Source: Synechococcus sp. JA-3-3Ab (lineage in GTDB: Bacteria; Cyanobacteriota; Cyanobacteriia; Thermostichales; Thermostichaceae). Taken from it: DNA of 64,000 nt. Every line of letters starts with the position of its first letter. Position 1 is the first letter of the stretch. Below, piece after piece: positions 7,975 through 19,125 of the stretch. The stretch lies in NCBI RefSeq assembly GCF_000013205.1, contig NC_007775.1, positions 1,174,501 through 1,238,500 of the forward strand, written 5' to 3'. Both the position numbers and the translations under genes were made by a program. The notes beneath the pieces are model-generated. The model was not told the DNA's origin. It saw only the letters and a list, made by a program, of their open reading frames with translations, and did not search any database.

Positions 7975-9272
7975 TATTGCTTGACCATCCCTTCGTAACG
8001 CTGCGAAATGACGTAGGTCTGGATCTGTTTGGAGGTCTCGATCGCCACCCCCACCAGGATCAGCAGCGAAGTTGCCCCCAAGCCCTGAAAAGTGGTGATG
8101 CCGGTCGCCCGCTCCACCGTCGTCGGGATGATGGCCACCGCACACAAGAACAAGGCCCCCAGCAGGGTCAGCCGGTTGAGGATCCCTTCGATGTACTCAG
8201 CAGTGGCCTTGCCCGGGCGGACTCCCGGAATGCTGGCCCCCATCTTCTTCAGGTTCTGCGCCAGATCCACCGGGTTAATGATCAAAGAGGCGTAGAAATA
8301 GCTGAAGAGGAGGATCAGCACGAAGTAGAAGGGAATGTAAAACCAAGAGGTAGGGGCCAAAAGGTTGGCCACCTGCACCAAAGTCAGGTTCTGGGTGTAC
8401 TGGGCCAAGGCAAAGGGCAGGGACATCACCGAGTAGGCAAAGATGATCGGCATCACGCCCCCCTGGTTTAGCCGCAGGGGCAGGTAGCTCTTCTGCTCAC
8501 GGAATAGCTTGTTGCCCACCTGGCGCTTGGCGTAGACAATAGGGATTTTGCGGCTGCCCTCCTGGACGAAGACAATGCCGACAATGGTGGCTAGGAAGAC
8601 GGCCATCAACACCAAGATGCCGCCGATGGTGCTGCTATCAGCACGGGCTAGGCTGATGGTCTGGCCCAGAGCGCGGGGCAGCGTGGCGACAATGTTGACG
8701 AAGATCAACAGCGACGGCCCACTGCCCACCCCCTTCTCCGTGATCATCTCCCCCAACCACATGACAAACATGGAACCTGCCGTCAGGGCCAGGGTGGTGG
8801 AGGCCACAAAGGCCAACTCGTTGCTGGTGTTGGCGAACTCCCGCACCCAGAAGGAGATGCCGATGCCCTGGATGATGGCCCAAATCAGGGTAACGTAGCG
8901 GGTGTACTGGGAAATCTGTCGCCGCCCCTGCTCCCCCTCGTTTTTCTGCAGGTTCTCCAGGGCCGGAATGGCCGAGACCAGCAGTTGCATGATGATGGAG
9001 GCGTTGATGAAAGGCAGGATGCCGAGGGCGAAGATCCCCAAAGCGGAGATACCGCCGCCCGAGAAGACATCCAGAAAGCCAAACACAGGACTGTTGGCGG
9101 CTTCGGCGGCAAAGCGAGCTCGGTCAATACTGGGGATGGGAATGTAAATGCCCAGCCGCACCAACAGCAACAGGCCTAGGGTAAGAAACAGACGTCTGCG
9201 CAGGCCAGAAGCCATGGCCATCTGCATGAAGGTCTCTTGGGCGGAGGGAGCGGAGCCTCGTGAGTCAGCCAT
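7974..9272 (-). CDS. secY: Protein translocase subunit SecY
   Basis: SecY is the channel subunit of the Sec translocon in the cytoplasmic and thylakoid membranes. The 432-residue product has ten hydrophobic helices and the family motifs [32 protein letters not shown] and [16 protein letters not shown]. The ATG at 9272 (MADSRG) is chosen over an upstream TTG at 9305 because homologues begin near here; there is no strong ribosome site for either. It sits between rplO and adk, with a 108-base gap to rplO. Confidence 0.95.
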
Positions 9273-9380
9273 AAATCTAGAAAACCTCGCGGAAGGGAAA
9301 GGCAAGGTGAGCTATTTACCACTCTACGCTGCCGGTGGGAAAGTCGGCAAAATAGAGAAGCTGCAAACTGCAGCCCAATT

Positions 9381-9854
9381 TTAGGATCCAGCGGAAGCAG
9401 TCTGGGATCCCACGAGCTCCACCCGACCCCCGGCTGCCTCGACCTTGGCTCGGGCTGAGGGGGTGATGGCAGCCGCTCTGATCGTCAGGGGCACGCCCAC
9501 TTCCCCGTCTCCCAAGATCTTCAGCGGGCCATCGTTGGTGGTCACGATCCCCAAATCCATCAAGCTTTCCAAGCTGACCTCGCTGCCAGCGGGCAACTTG
9601 GCCAAAGCGCGCAGGTTGATCAGGGTGTACTGGGGGCGCCGCACGTAGCGGGGGAAGTGCTTGAGCTTGGGCAGCCGCCGATAGAGGGGGGTCTGGCCTC
9701 CCTCAAAGCCGGGCCGGGGACCGCCTCCTTTGCGCGCCTTCTGTCCCCGCATTCCCTTGCCACAGGAGGCTCCCTGTCCAGCAGCGATGCCACGGCCCAG
9801 GCGTCGTCGCCGCCGCGTCGAACCTGGTTGGGGGCGAATGTCTTCTAGTCGCAT
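9381..9854 (-). CDS. rplO: 50S ribosomal protein L15
   Basis: A large-subunit protein that binds 23S rRNA late in assembly. The N-terminus has the Arg-rich [20 protein letters not shown] stretch, followed by the Gly-rich [20 protein letters not shown] segment. The 157-residue length is usual. It lies in the spc-operon order between rpsE and secY. Confidence 0.96.
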   Translation of the reverse strand: MRLEDIRPQPGSTRRRRRLGRGIAAGQGASCGKGMRGQKARKGGGPRPGFEGGQTPLYRRLPKLKHFPRYVRRPQYTLINLRALAKLPAGSEVSLESLMDLGIVTTNDGPLKILGDGEVGVPLTIRAAAITPSARAKVEAAGGRVELVGSQTASAGS

Positions 9855-9877
9855 ACTGACCTCCGGCTAACTTGCTG

Positions 9878-10414
9878 TTACTTACCAAACAGGCGGCGCA
9901 CGTCGATCCCTCTATCTTCAGCTACCTGCTCAAAGGTGCGCATCCGCCGCAGCGCGTCAATGGTGGCACGGGCGTTGTTGAGGGGGTTGCTGGATCCCAG
10001 TTGCTTAGCCAGACTGTTGCGCACGCCCGCCAGCTCCAGAACCGTGCGCACCGCTCCCCCGGCGATGACCCCTGTCCCGGGAGCTGCCGGCATCACCAGG
10101 ACAGTGGCCCCACCGCCTGATCCCCGCATGGGATGGGGTACAGACAGACCCTTGGTGAGGGGCACTTCGATTAGGTGCTTTTTGCCATCCACAACTCCTT
10201 TGCGCACAGCCCCGATGACGTCGTTGGCTTTGCCCACGCCAACCCCCACCTGGCCGCGCTCGTTGCCCACCACCACCACGGCCCGGAAGCTCAGCTTTTT
10301 GCCGCCCTTAACTACTTTGGTGACGCGCCGGATCTGGATGACCCGCTCCTGCCACTCGCTAGTCTGCTCTTCGCGGCTCTTTTTGCTTCTGCGACGTTCT
10401 CTTTGCTCAGCCAT
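9878..10414 (-). CDS. rpsE: 30S ribosomal protein S5
   Basis: S5 sits at the mRNA entry region and affects decoding accuracy. The signature [20 protein letters not shown] and the loop [17 protein letters not shown] are present, then the C-terminal domain with [20 protein letters not shown]. The first 20 residues are highly basic and charged, as in other cyanobacteria. Product 178 residues. Confidence 0.96.
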   Translation of the reverse strand: MAEQRERRRSKKSREEQTSEWQERVIQIRRVTKVVKGGKKLSFRAVVVVGNERGQVGVGVGKANDVIGAVRKGVVDGKKHLIEVPLTKGLSVPHPMRGSGGGATVLVMPAAPGTGVIAGGAVRTVLELAGVRNSLAKQLGSSNPLNNARATIDALRRMRTFEQVAEDRGIDVRRLFGK

Positions 10415-10432
10415 ATGCCATCTCCTCAGGGC

Positions 10433-10801
10433 CTAGAACTGTAAGCCTGCTTCGCGGGCGGCTTCCGCCAGGGCCTGGACACGCCCGTGGTAGAGCTTGC
10501 CGCCGCGGTCGAACACCACTTGACAAATGCCTGCCTGTAAGGCCCGTTGGGCGACGGAGCGACCCACCACGGCGGCAGCCTCTCGGGTGGCCGTGCCAAT
10601 GTCTTTGAAGGCTTCCCGCAGCTCCCTGTCCAGCGTGGAGGCAGAGACTAAAGTGTGCTGGGCTACATCGTCGATCACCTGGGCGTAGATGTGGCGATGG
10701 GAGCGAAACACGGCCAAACGGGGCCGCTCGGGCGTCCCGAAGACCTTGCGGCGAATGCGGCGATGGCGACGTTGGGTGGCAGCTTTGCGAGTGATTTTCA
10801 T
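10433..10801 (-). CDS. rplR: 50S ribosomal protein L18
   Basis: L18 binds 5S rRNA. The 122-residue product shows [20 protein letters not shown] and the C-terminal [20 protein letters not shown] typical of the family. It lies directly between rplF (3 bases apart) and rpsE. Confidence 0.96.
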   Translation of the reverse strand: MKITRKAATQRRHRRIRRKVFGTPERPRLAVFRSHRHIYAQVIDDVAQHTLVSASTLDRELREAFKDIGTATREAAAVVGRSVAQRALQAGICQVVFDRGGKLYHGRVQALAEAAREAGLQF

Positions 10802-10803
10802 AG

Positions 10804-11349
10804 CTACTTCTTGGCCTTCCCGGATTTACCTGCTTTGCGACGAACCTGTTCCCCTACATAGCGAATCCCTTTGCCCTTGTAGGGCTCTGGCGGACGGACG
10901 GCCCGAATCCGCGCCGCCGTGTTGCCCACCAGCTCTTTGTCGATACCTGAGACGACGATGACGTTGTTGCCCTCAACCGCTATTTGGATCCCTGGCGGGA
11001 AAGGGATCTCCACTGGGTGGCTGTAGCCAACGTTCAAGATTAACTTGTTGCCCTGGGTGGAAGCCCGGTAGCCCACACCCACCAATTCCAGCCTGCGCTC
11101 AAATCCCCTAGATACGCCGTCCACCATGTTGGCAACCAAGGTGCGGCAGAGGCCGTGCAGTTGGCGGGCCGGGCGAGACTCGTTGACCCGGCTGACCTTG
11201 AGCGTCTGGGCTTCTTGATGCACCGCAATCAAGGGGGGCAAACTGCGAGACAGTTCTCCCTTCGGGCCTTTTACCGAGATCTGCTGCCCCTCGATCTGAA
11301 CCTCTACCTTGGCAGGAAGGGCGATGGGGCGTTTGCCAATGCGAGACAT
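10804..11349 (-). CDS. rplF: 50S ribosomal protein L6
   Basis: L6 lies near the GTPase centre of the large subunit. The start [17 protein letters not shown] at 11349 is the standard N-terminus, and the C-terminal [17 protein letters not shown] signature is complete. An in-frame upstream ATG at 11379 would overlap the rpsH end and is not used by homologues. Product 181 residues. Confidence 0.96.
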   Translation of the reverse strand: MSRIGKRPIALPAKVEVQIEGQQISVKGPKGELSRSLPPLIAVHQEAQTLKVSRVNESRPARQLHGLCRTLVANMVDGVSRGFERRLELVGVGYRASTQGNKLILNVGYSHPVEIPFPPGIQIAVEGNNVIVVSGIDKELVGNTAARIRAVRPPEPYKGKGIRYVGEQVRRKAGKSGKAKK

Positions 11350-11375
11350 GGGCCAACTCCTGGCAAGAGAACAAC

Positions 11376-11780
11376 TCAATAGACGTAGCAGAGCACTTCG
11401 CCGCCGATGCCCTGCTTGCGAGCATCCCGGTCGGTCATGATGCCGTTGGAGGTGGAGATGATGGCAATCCCAATTCCTCCCAACACCCGAGGCAGTTCTT
11501 TGTGGTTGCAGTAAACTCGCAGCCCGGGCCGGCTCACCCGCTTCAGGCCATTGATGATCGGCTTACGACCTTTGCCCTTGTACTTCAACCGCAACACAAG
11601 CTGAGCGTGGATCCCTTCTCCCTCTTCCTTCCAGTCGCTCACAAAACCTTCCTCATGAAGAACGCGAGCGATGCTGCGGGTCATGCGTGTGGCCGGGACC
11701 GCCACCGATTCATGCCGAGCCATGGTGGCATTGCGAATGCGGGTGAGCATGTCGGCGATCGTGTCGTTGGTGTGGGCCAT
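11376..11780 (-). CDS. rpsH: 30S ribosomal protein S8
   Basis: S8 binds the central domain of 16S rRNA and in many bacteria represses its own operon. The start at 11780 gives the expected [18 protein letters not shown] and a 134-residue product. The C-terminal [20 protein letters not shown] signature is intact. Gaps to its neighbours are short. Confidence 0.96.
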   Translation of the reverse strand: MAHTNDTIADMLTRIRNATMARHESVAVPATRMTRSIARVLHEEGFVSDWKEEGEGIHAQLVLRLKYKGKGRKPIINGLKRVSRPGLRVYCNHKELPRVLGGIGIAIISTSNGIMTDRDARKQGIGGEVLCYVY

Positions 11781-11840
11781 GGGTGGGTCGGTGCTCCTCG
11801 GAAGATCGATCAAGTCGAGACAATTGCAGATGGGCAAACC

Positions 11841-12383
11841 TTAAGAGGCAAAGGGCATGCCAAACTCTTTGAGCAGGGCACGGCCCTCTTCGTCGGTTTC
11901 GGCGGTGGTCACAATGGAGATGTCCATACCTCTGATCTGGTCTACAGAGTCGTAGTTGATTTCGGGGAAGATCAGTTGCTCGCGAATACCAAGGGTGTAG
12001 TTGCCCCGCCCATCAAAAGATTTGGGGCTGACGCCACGGAAGTCGCGGATACGAGGGAGGGCAATGTTGATCAGCCGATCCAAAAACGCGTACATGCGCT
12101 CCCGCCGCAGGGTCACCATCAGGCCAACCGGCATGCCCTTGCGGATTTTGAAACTGGCAATCGCCTTTTTGGCGCGGGTAATCACCGGACGCTGGCCCGT
12201 GATGGCGCTGATCTCGGCGATGGAGGATTCCAGGGCCTTGGCGTTTTGGGAGGCATCTCCCAGGCCGCGATTGATCACGATCTTTTCCAGACGCGGCACC
12301 TGATGGATGTTGGTGTAGCCCAACTCTTTTTGCAGCTTGGGAACGATGACGGTGTTGTAGAGGATTTGCAGACGCTGGGGCAT
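11841..12383 (-). CDS. rplE: 50S ribosomal protein L5
   Basis: L5 contacts 5S rRNA and the P-site tRNA. The 180-residue product has the family signature [19 protein letters not shown] and [19 protein letters not shown]. It lies between rplX and rpsH in the usual order. Confidence 0.96.
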
Positions 12384-12439
12384 GGTCGGTTCTCCTGGGG
12401 GCTCTGGGCTGGGTCAGAGCTCTATCGAAAAAGGGACGG

Positions 12440-12838
12440 CTAGTCGAGGATCTCGCCGGTTTTCTTGAGGACACGGACTTTGCGGCCATCGGCGGTGATT
12501 TGATAGCCAATACGGCTGGCCACTTCCTGCTTCTTGGAATAGAGCATCACCTTGCAGGCGTGGATCGGGGCTTCTTTGGTCTCGATGCGACCACTTTCGC
12601 CTTCCCGTTGCGGCTTGCGGTGGTAGGTTACTATGTTTACCCCTTCCACCAAGACCATGTTGCGTTCGGGAAAAACCTGCAACACCTCGCCGATTTTGCC
12701 TTTGTCGTCGCCGGAGATCACCTGGACGGTATCTCCCTTCTTGATGCGCATTTTGTAGCGTAGGCTGTTGCGGTGCTTGCGAACGCCGGTCTGCCGAATC
12801 AGCCGTCGAATTTGGCTGGGCTTGAGGGGACGAACCAT
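12440..12838 (-). CDS. rplX: 50S ribosomal protein L24 with 29-residue N-terminal extension
   Basis: L24 initiates large-subunit assembly. The KOW-containing core starts at [20 protein letters not shown]. The ATG at 12838 overlaps the rplN stop by one base (TAATG) and follows a GGAGG site at good spacing. It adds a basic 29-residue segment ([20 protein letters not shown] and on) ahead of that core. The tight overlap and ribosome site make the long form (132 residues) more likely than the internal ATG at 12751. Confidence 0.92.
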   Translation of the reverse strand: MVRPLKPSQIRRLIRQTGVRKHRNSLRYKMRIKKGDTVQVISGDDKGKIGEVLQVFPERNMVLVEGVNIVTYHRKPQREGESGRIETKEAPIHACKVMLYSKKQEVASRIGYQITADGRKVRVLKKTGEILD

Positions 12839-13206
12839 TACAGAACCTCCGGGGCAAGGGAGATGATCTTGGTGAAGTTTTTCTCCCGCAGCTCGCGGGC
12901 TACAGGGCCGAAAACGCGGGTTCCGCGGGGGTTGCCGTCGTCGTTGATGATCACGGCAGCGTTGTCGTCGAAGCGGATGCACATGCCGTCGGGGCGGCGT
13001 ACCGTATCGACGGTGCGGATGACCACAGCCTTGACGACGTCGGATTTTTTCACCGGCATATTGGGCAGGGCGTCTTTGACGACGCCAACGATCACATCTC
13101 CCAGGCTGGCGTAGCGACGGCCACTGCTGCCCAGGACGCGGATGCACATCAGCTTGCGGGCGCCGGTGTTGTCAGCTACCGTTAACATGGTCTGCTGCTG
13201 AATCAT
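12838..13206 (-). CDS. rplN: 50S ribosomal protein L14
   Basis: L14 bridges the two ribosomal subunits. The 122-residue product starts [19 protein letters not shown] and carries the family signature with [14 protein letters not shown]. Its ATG at 13206 overlaps the rpsQ stop (ATGA), and its stop overlaps the rplX start. Confidence 0.96.
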
Positions 13207-13454
13207 AGTTTCTTGACCTCCCGTATGATTTCGGCCACTCGCCAACGCTTGGTGCGGCTGAGGGGACGGGTTTCCGTAATGCGCACCAGATCCCCTTCTT
13301 GACAGCGGTTCTCTTCGTCGTGGGCCTTAAACTTTTTGGTTTTGACGACGATTTTGCCGTATTTGGGGTGGGCAACCCGGTTTTCCACAGCAACGACCAC
13401 TGTCTTTTGCATCTTGTTGCTGACGACAACGCCGATCTTTTCGCGAGCAGGCAT
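13203..13454 (-). CDS. rpsQ: 30S ribosomal protein S17
   Basis: S17 binds 16S rRNA in early assembly. The 83-residue product has [20 protein letters not shown] and [20 protein letters not shown]. Its start overlaps the rpmC stop by one base (TAATG), and its end overlaps rplN, so these genes are probably translationally coupled. Confidence 0.96.
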
Positions 13455-13690
13455 TACTCCTCCTTCTGGGTCTGAGTTGAGGACAAGGACTTGCCGCGCT
13501 TGCGCTCTGACTCAACGGTCAGCAGTTGGGCCAGCTTGTGTTTGCGCAGGCGAATGAGATGGGGCTGGTTCAACTGCCGCGTGGCCTGCTGCAAACGCAG
13601 CTCGAACAGCTCTTTCTTGACGGCGTAGATCTCCTGGCTCAATTCTTCGTCGGATAGGGCGCGAGCGTCGGCAATTTTAGGCATGGGCAT
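13454..13690 (-). CDS. rpmC: 50S ribosomal protein L29
   Basis: L29 lies at the polypeptide exit tunnel. The 78-residue product contains the helical pair [20 protein letters not shown] and [14 protein letters not shown]. Two in-frame ATGs (13690 and 13684) are possible starts. Overlaps rpsQ by one base. Confidence 0.95.
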
Positions 13691-13707
13691 GGCTCAACTC
13701 TCCTCCC

Positions 13708-14184
13708 TCAAATAGCGCTGGCTGCTACTTCTGTTGTTTCTGGAGCTGCTTTCTGAACAGGTTCCGGCTCCTCAAAGTTAGCCTTGGTTACAAACTTGAC
13801 TTTGATCGGCAGCTTTTGGGCGGCAAGGCGCATCGCCTCTCGGGCTGTGGCTTCAGGAACTCCTCCCATCTCGAAGAGGATACGGCCCGGCTTGACGACG
13901 CAAACCCAGTATTCGGGGTTGCCTTTGCCGGATCCCATGCGGGTTTCGGCAGGCCGTTGGGTAACGGGCTTGTCGGGAAAGATGCGGATCCAGATTTGGC
14001 CTCCCCGCCGGACGTAGCGGGCCATGGCCCGACGGCTGGCCTCGATCTGCCGCGCGGTGATCCAGGCGGGTTCTAGAGCCACAAGGCCGTATTCCCCAAA
14101 GTTGATGCGGTTGCCGCGAGTCGCTTTGCCTTTCATGCGCCCGCGCTGTTGCTTGCGGTATTTGGTTCGTTTGGGGCTTAACAT
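13708..14184 (-). CDS. rplP: 50S ribosomal protein L16
   Basis: L16 binds near the A site and peptidyl-transferase centre. [20 protein letters not shown] and the two family signatures ([20 protein letters not shown] and [20 protein letters not shown]) are clear. The 158-residue product has a C-terminal tail of about 18 residues rich in Glu, Ala and Pro. Confidence 0.96.
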   Translation of the reverse strand: MLSPKRTKYRKQQRGRMKGKATRGNRINFGEYGLVALEPAWITARQIEASRRAMARYVRRGGQIWIRIFPDKPVTQRPAETRMGSGKGNPEYWVCVVKPGRILFEMGGVPEATAREAMRLAAQKLPIKVKFVTKANFEEPEPVQKAAPETTEVAASAI

Positions 14185-14239
14185 GGCCGTTCCTTAAATC
14201 AACTGCGATGGGGATCCCTGGATTTTCGGGTGCTGGCCC

Positions 14240-14986
14240 TCAGGCCTCCACTGCTGAGCGGTCTTCAAAAGTGGGCCGCCGCCGCTGCTGCCGCCGCTTG
14301 GGCTGTTGCAGGGGAACTTTTTGTTCGGGCCGTTCCTGCCCGGGGAGAACTTCTCCTTTGAAAACCCAGACCTTGACCCCAATGACACCAAAGGTGGTCT
14401 GAGCGATGTGGTCGGCATAGTCGATATCTGCCCGCAGGGTGTGCAAAGGGATCCGCCCTTCCCGGGTCCATTCGGTGCGGGCGATCTCGGCTCCGTTCAG
14501 CCGCCCGGCAATTTGAATTTTGATCCCTTGCACCCCCGCCCGCTGGGCCCGCTGGATGACCTGGCGCACGATGCGGCGAAAGGCGATCCGCCGCTCCAAC
14601 TGCTGGGCGATGTTTTCTGCCAGCAAAACCGCCTCGGCATCGGCACGGGTGACCTCTACTACATTGATGCGAATGGTTCGCTCGGGGCTACCGTGTGAGC
14701 TCAGCTCTTTCTGCAGGCCCTGGCGCAGGGCGTCGAGGCCGGATCCTCCACGACCAACCACCACTCCAGGGCGAGCGGCTCGGATCTCGAGGTCGATCTG
14801 ATCCGCTTTGCGTTCAATTTGAATGTCGGCCAGGCCGGCGCTGCTCAACTGCTTGGTCAGGTAGGCGCGGATGAGATCGTCCTCTCGCAGCAGGGCTGGG
14901 TAGCGAGCTGGATCGGCAAACCAGCGGCTGCGATGTTCCTTAATAACGCCGAGGCGGAAACCGGTGGGGTGAATCTTCTGTCCCAT
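14240..14986 (-). CDS. rpsC: 30S ribosomal protein S3
   Basis: S3 forms part of the mRNA entry channel. The 248-residue product starts [20 protein letters not shown], has the KH-type domain ([20 protein letters not shown]) and the C-terminal [20 protein letters not shown] signature. The last 30 residues are basic and Gln-rich. Confidence 0.96.
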   Translation of the reverse strand: MGQKIHPTGFRLGVIKEHRSRWFADPARYPALLREDDLIRAYLTKQLSSAGLADIQIERKADQIDLEIRAARPGVVVGRGGSGLDALRQGLQKELSSHGSPERTIRINVVEVTRADAEAVLLAENIAQQLERRIAFRRIVRQVIQRAQRAGVQGIKIQIAGRLNGAEIARTEWTREGRIPLHTLRADIDYADHIAQTTFGVIGVKVWVFKGEVLPGQERPEQKVPLQQPKRRQQRRRPTFEDRSAVEA

Positions 14987-15027
14987 GGTGGTGTCAGTTG
15001 AGGGGTAAAGTCTGGGGGTACAGGCGT

Positions 15028-15399
15028 CTAGGAGGCCGTCGCCGCTTCAGGTTCTATGGGCCGGACGGCGATGGTAATGTGGCAGGTGCGCTTGCGGATT
15101 GGGTAGGCACGACCTTGGGCGCGGGGGCGAAATCGCTTCAGCGTCGGCCCCTGGTCAGCGTAGGCCTTGCTGATGACCAGGTCCCGAGGATCCAGGCCGT
15201 TGTTGTGTTCGGCATTGGCCACCGCCGAGCGCAGCACCTTGCGAACCGGCTCACAGGCGGCGTAGGGCATGAACTCCAACAGGATCAGGGCATCGGCATA
15301 GGTGCGCCCCCGGATCTGGTTCAGCACGCGCCGCACCTTATAGGGGGACATGCGGATGTAGCGAGCTACCGCTTTGATTTCAGGGGATGGATCGGCCAT
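15028..15399 (-). CDS. rplV: 50S ribosomal protein L22
   Basis: L22 lines the exit tunnel. The 123-residue product has [20 protein letters not shown] and the beta-hairpin signature [20 protein letters not shown]. Positioned between rpsS and rpsC. Confidence 0.96.
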   Translation of the reverse strand: MADPSPEIKAVARYIRMSPYKVRRVLNQIRGRTYADALILLEFMPYAACEPVRKVLRSAVANAEHNNGLDPRDLVISKAYADQGPTLKRFRPRAQGRAYPIRKRTCHITIAVRPIEPEAATAS

Positions 15400-15441
15400 G
15401 GCGCTCTCCTAGCTTATTGCCTCTTCTGTTCGTTGCTGGAC

Positions 15442-15723
15442 TTAACGGCGGGCAGCTTTTTTGTCACTGCCCGCGTGGCCGCGAAAGGTACGGGTGGGGA
15501 CGAACTCCCCCAGCTTGTGGCCCACCATCTGATCGGTGATGTAGATGGGCACGTGCTGCTTGCCGTTGTGCACGGCGATGGTGTGGCCGATCATGACGGG
15601 CAGGATGGTGCTGGCTCGCGACCAGGTTTTGATCATGTGCTTCTCATTGCGCTCGTTCATCTTCTCGATTTTGAGAAGCAGCTTGGCATCGACAAAAGGG
15701 CCTTTTTTGAGTGAACGTCCCAT
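15442..15723 (-). CDS. rpsS: 30S ribosomal protein S19
   Basis: S19 pairs with S13 in the small-subunit head. The 93-residue product starts [20 protein letters not shown] and ends with [20 protein letters not shown], both diagnostic. Confidence 0.97.
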   Translation of the reverse strand: MGRSLKKGPFVDAKLLLKIEKMNERNEKHMIKTWSRASTILPVMIGHTIAVHNGKQHVPIYITDQMVGHKLGEFVPTRTFRGHAGSDKKAARR

Positions 15724-15801
15724 AGCAACCTCAACAGTCTGGCAAGCTGGTAAGGGTCGAAAGAAAAAGAAAATTCAGGGGCGCAGCAGATGGCCGGACT
15801 C

Positions 15802-16686
15802 TTATTGAGCGGCCCTCCCGCTCTTGTCCCGGCGGCCGCCACGACGGCGACCGCGCACGATGAACTTGTTGCTGGGTTTGTTGCGTTTGCGGGTTTTGTA
15901 TCCCAGGGTGGGCTTGCCCCAGGGGGTGACAGGGGTGCTGCGGCCGATGGGGGCTTTTCCTTCCCCACCGCCATGGGGGTGATCGACAGGGTTCATCACC
16001 GAGCCGCGCACGTGGGGACGGCGACCTAGCCAGCGGCTACGCCCCGCTTTGCCGAGGCTGAGGTTGCTGTGGTCAACATTTCCCACTTGGCCGATGGTGG
16101 CGTAGCACTCGCCTCGGATCATGCGGACTTCGCCGGAGGGCAGCTTGAGGGAGACATACTTGCCCTCTTTGGCTACTACTTGGGCGCCGGCCCCGGCGGC
16201 GCGAACAATTTGCCCACCGCGGCCGGGATACAGCTCCACGTTGTGAACCACCGTCCCCAGCGGGATCCGCTCCAGGGGCATGGCGTTGCCAAGCTCAAAG
16301 GGGGCATCGGGCCCCGCCATAATGGTGGCTCCCACCTCGAGGTTGCGGGGAGCGAGGATGTATCGCTTCTCGCCATCTTCGTATTCCACCAAGCAGATGC
16401 GGGCGCTGCGGTTGGGATCGTACTCGATGGTCTTGACGGTGGCCGGGATCCCGCGCTTGTCGCGGCGGAAGTCGATGATGCGGTAGAGCCGCTTGTGGCC
16501 GCCGCCTCGGTGGCGGCAGGTGATGACGCCGCGGTTGTTGCGCCCTTTTTTGCGGTGGATGAATTGCAGCAGCGACTTCTCCGGTCTGGGCCGCTTGCCG
16601 TTTTCGTCCCGCGACAGCTCCTCGAAGTTGGAGACCGTCATGTGGCGGGTGCTGGGGGTATAGGGTCGGAAGGTACGAATGCCCAT
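15802..16686 (-). CDS. rplB: 50S ribosomal protein L2
   Basis: L2 is required for subunit association and peptidyl transfer. The 294-residue product has [20 protein letters not shown] near the N-terminus and the C-terminal signature [19 protein letters not shown], which includes the conserved His. It precedes rpsS in S10-operon order, with a 78-base gap. Confidence 0.97.
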   Translation of the reverse strand: MGIRTFRPYTPSTRHMTVSNFEELSRDENGKRPRPEKSLLQFIHRKKGRNNRGVITCRHRGGGHKRLYRIIDFRRDKRGIPATVKTIEYDPNRSARICLVEYEDGEKRYILAPRNLEVGATIMAGPDAPFELGNAMPLERIPLGTVVHNVELYPGRGGQIVRAAGAGAQVVAKEGKYVSLKLPSGEVRMIRGECYATIGQVGNVDHSNLSLGKAGRSRWLGRRPHVRGSVMNPVDHPHGGGEGKAPIGRSTPVTPWGKPTLGYKTRKRNKPSNKFIVRGRRRGGRRDKSGRAAQ

Positions 16687-16746
16687 GGCTCGAGGGGGGG
16701 TGAAGGACGGGTGGCAATAAAACTCGAAGCGGGAAGAGGGGTTTGG

Positions 16747-17046
16747 TTAGGTGTCGGGGAAGAGGGTGATGGAGTCGCCTTCGGCCAAGGTCACGATGGC
16801 TCGCTTGGGACGGCTGCGATAGCCGACAGAACGGCCTACCCGCCGCTGCTTGCGGGGCAGTTTAAGGGTGTTGACGGCGGTGACCCGCACGCCAAACATC
16901 TCCTCGACGGCAGCTCGGATGAGCGGCTTGGTGGCAGTGGGCATCACTTCAAAGACGTATTTGCGCTGTTCCATCAGGGCAGTTGCCTTTTCGGTGATGA
17001 CGGGACGCAACAGGACATCGGCCAGGATCCGCTTGCTCTCAGTCAT
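16747..17046 (-). CDS. rplW: 50S ribosomal protein L23
   Basis: L23 is the docking site for trigger factor and SRP at the tunnel exit. The 99-residue product starts [20 protein letters not shown] and has [20 protein letters not shown]. The ATG at 17046 lies 8 bases inside the end of rplD, and its GAGGAGGAAG ribosome site is within the acid-tail coding region of L4, implying coupling. Confidence 0.96.
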
Positions 17047-18019
17047 TGTCTTCCTCCTCTGCTGCGGCTGTTTCGGCCTCCTCGCCAGCTGGCGGCTGGG
17101 CAAGGGGCTCTGCTTCTTGGGCTAGTTCCGCTTGTCCCTGAACTTCTCGCTCTTGTGCTTGGGCCAGCTCTTCTTCCTGGGTTTCCTGAACTTGTGGGTT
17201 TGCTAGAGCTACTTGATTAGCCTGATCAGCCTGCGCCGGGGGAGCCTCTGGCTGGGCTTGAGCTTCTGCTTGCTCTTCCTGCTCCTGGCTTTGACCTTCT
17301 GCTTGTTCGACTGGCCGAGCTTCTCGCTCTGCCGCCTGAGCCTGATCTTCAAGGCGATCGGCTTGGGTTGGAGCTGCTGCTGCCGCGCCGGATCCCCAGC
17401 GGGCCTTGAGCTTCTCCAGGGCAGAGGTGGTAATCAGCACCCAATCGACGTTGAGCAGATCAAAGACATTGAGCTGATCCAGGCCGATCAGCTTGACGCG
17501 GGCGATGTTGCGTACGGCTCGCTCGACGGCTTCCGAGCGCTCGGCGACGATAAGCAGTGCCGACTGATCCTCCATCACCCCCCAGCGCAGCAGAGCTTGG
17601 GCCACGGCGCGAGTCTTGGGCGGGTTGAGCTGATCCTGGAAATCTTCCACCACGATCAGGTCTTCCACCCGGCTTTGCAGGGCAGTGCGCAGAGCCAGTT
17701 GCCGCTCTTTGCGGTTCATGGCCAGGTTGTACTCCCGCTTGCGGGGGCCGAAGATCACTCCACCCTTGCGCCAAAGGGGGGAGCGAATGGAGCCGGCGCG
17801 GGCCCGGCCGGTGCCTTTTTGCCTCCAGGGCTTGCGGCCGCCACCGCGCACCTCAGCCCGGGTCTTGGTGTGGGCGTTGCCTTGGCGGGCGTTGGTCATC
17901 TGCCGGCGAAGAGCTAGATAGAGGATGTGGGAGGCCGTTTCGGGACGGGCAACTTTGAGGCTTAGCTCCGCGCTGCCCACCGTTTCCCCTTGCCAATTTT
18001 TCACCACACAACTTGCCAT
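17039..18019 (-). CDS. rplD: 50S ribosomal protein L4 with long acidic C-terminal extension
   Basis: L4 reaches into the exit tunnel and in some bacteria represses its operon. The core (about residues 1-210) is normal: [40 protein letters not shown], and a C-terminal Rossmann-like part ending [15 protein letters not shown]. Most L4 proteins end there. This one continues for about 115 residues of low-complexity Gln, Glu, Ala and Pro sequence (for example [20 protein letters not shown]) ending in EEEDND, for 326 in total. The tail is in frame, has no stop, and overlaps the rplW start. Confidence 0.95.
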
Positions 18020-18070
18020 GGTTTCCTCGTCTTTGCAGATGCTGGTCAGCCTTTGCCAGGGATCCCTTTC

Positions 18071-18715
18071 CTAGCGTTTGTTGCCCACCTGCTTGGCAGG
18101 GGTAATCTCCAGCAGCCCCCCTTCCACGCCGGGCACAGAGCCCTTGATGATCAGCAAGTTCCGCTCCGGATCCACCTGCACCAACTGCAGTTTGCGAATG
18201 GTGACGCGGCAGCCTCCCATCCGGCCCGCCATGCGTAGCCCCGGAAACACGCGGCCAGGGGTTGTGCCGGCGCCAACAGAACCCGGTCGGCGGTGGTTCT
18301 TGGAGCCGTGAGACATGGGGCCGCGACCAAAGTGGTGCCGCTTCTGGTAGCCGGCAAACCCCCGCCCGATGGAAGTGCCGGCTACATCCAGCAACTGGCC
18401 CGGAGAGAAGATCTCGACGGTGATCTTTTGCCCCAACTGGTAAGCTTCTGGCTGGTCGACCCGGAACTCGCGCAGGTGGCGCAGCAGCTCCGTCACCCCC
18501 GCTTTGCTCAGGTGGCCCCGCTGGGCTCGCGTGAGGTGCTTTTCGGCGGTGGGCCAGTAGCCCAACTGCACGGCGTTGTAGCCGTCTGTGGCTTGGGTCT
18601 TGATCTGGGTTACCGTGCAAGGCCCCGCCTGCACGACCGTAACCGGAATGGCCAACCCTTCCGGAGAGAAGATCTGGGTCATGCCGACTTTTCTTCCAAG
18701 GATGCCAAGCGCCAC
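18071..18715 (-). CDS. rplC: 50S ribosomal protein L3
   Basis: L3 is an early assembly protein near the peptidyl-transferase centre. The 214-residue product starts [19 protein letters not shown] and has the signature [20 protein letters not shown]. The start is the GTG at 18715, preceded by an AGGAGG site. It is the first gene of the ribosomal cluster, as usual in cyanobacteria where S10 lies elsewhere. Confidence 0.96.
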   Translation of the reverse strand: MALGILGRKVGMTQIFSPEGLAIPVTVVQAGPCTVTQIKTQATDGYNAVQLGYWPTAEKHLTRAQRGHLSKAGVTELLRHLREFRVDQPEAYQLGQKITVEIFSPGQLLDVAGTSIGRGFAGYQKRHHFGRGPMSHGSKNHRRPGSVGAGTTPGRVFPGLRMAGRMGGCRVTIRKLQLVQVDPERNLLIIKGSVPGVEGGLLEITPAKQVGNKR

Positions 18716-19125
18716 GAGAACCTCCTCTCGAGCCTCTGCGACTCGCTTCTGTCAGCTTGCAACTGGCTCAATGAGCCGGATCCAGGCAGCAACGGCGCGG
18801 CAGCAGGAAGCTCAGGACTAGCTGAGGCTGCCCGCTCAGGCGAAAAAGCAACGAAAAGGAATCTTTGGATCCCCGCAGGCCAAACAGCGCCAGCAGCGCT
18901 GCTCCCTTTGCTTAATTCACCCTCAAATCACACGCCAAACTGCTTTCAAAGACTGCTCAGACTTACCTGCAAAGAGGCAGTATCTGGTTTAGCAGTACGC
19001 TAGGTTGCCGAGAGCCGTCGTCAGAGCGGGCGGACTTAATTGGCAACAGTAGTACATCATAATGAGGTGAAGACCTGTTTGTCCAGATTTTGCCGAGAAA
19101 ATGGCTCGGTCGGGGGGCAGCGACT
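18716..19125. other. Divergent intergenic region: ribosomal-cluster leader and helicase-like gene promoter
   Basis: This 410-base region lies between rplC (minus) and the helicase-like gene (plus), so promoters for both must be here or nearby. An AT-richer part at 18880-19060 includes TTAATTGGCAACAG and ATCATAATGAGG on the plus strand. No single promoter fits consensus well. I see no gene in it and did not find a convincing L4-binding leader structure. Confidence 0.4.

Noticed and set aside
16069-17220. 383-codon plus-strand frame across rplB, rplW and rplD
   Set aside because: It runs opposite to three well-identified ribosomal genes and has no recognisable protein sequence.
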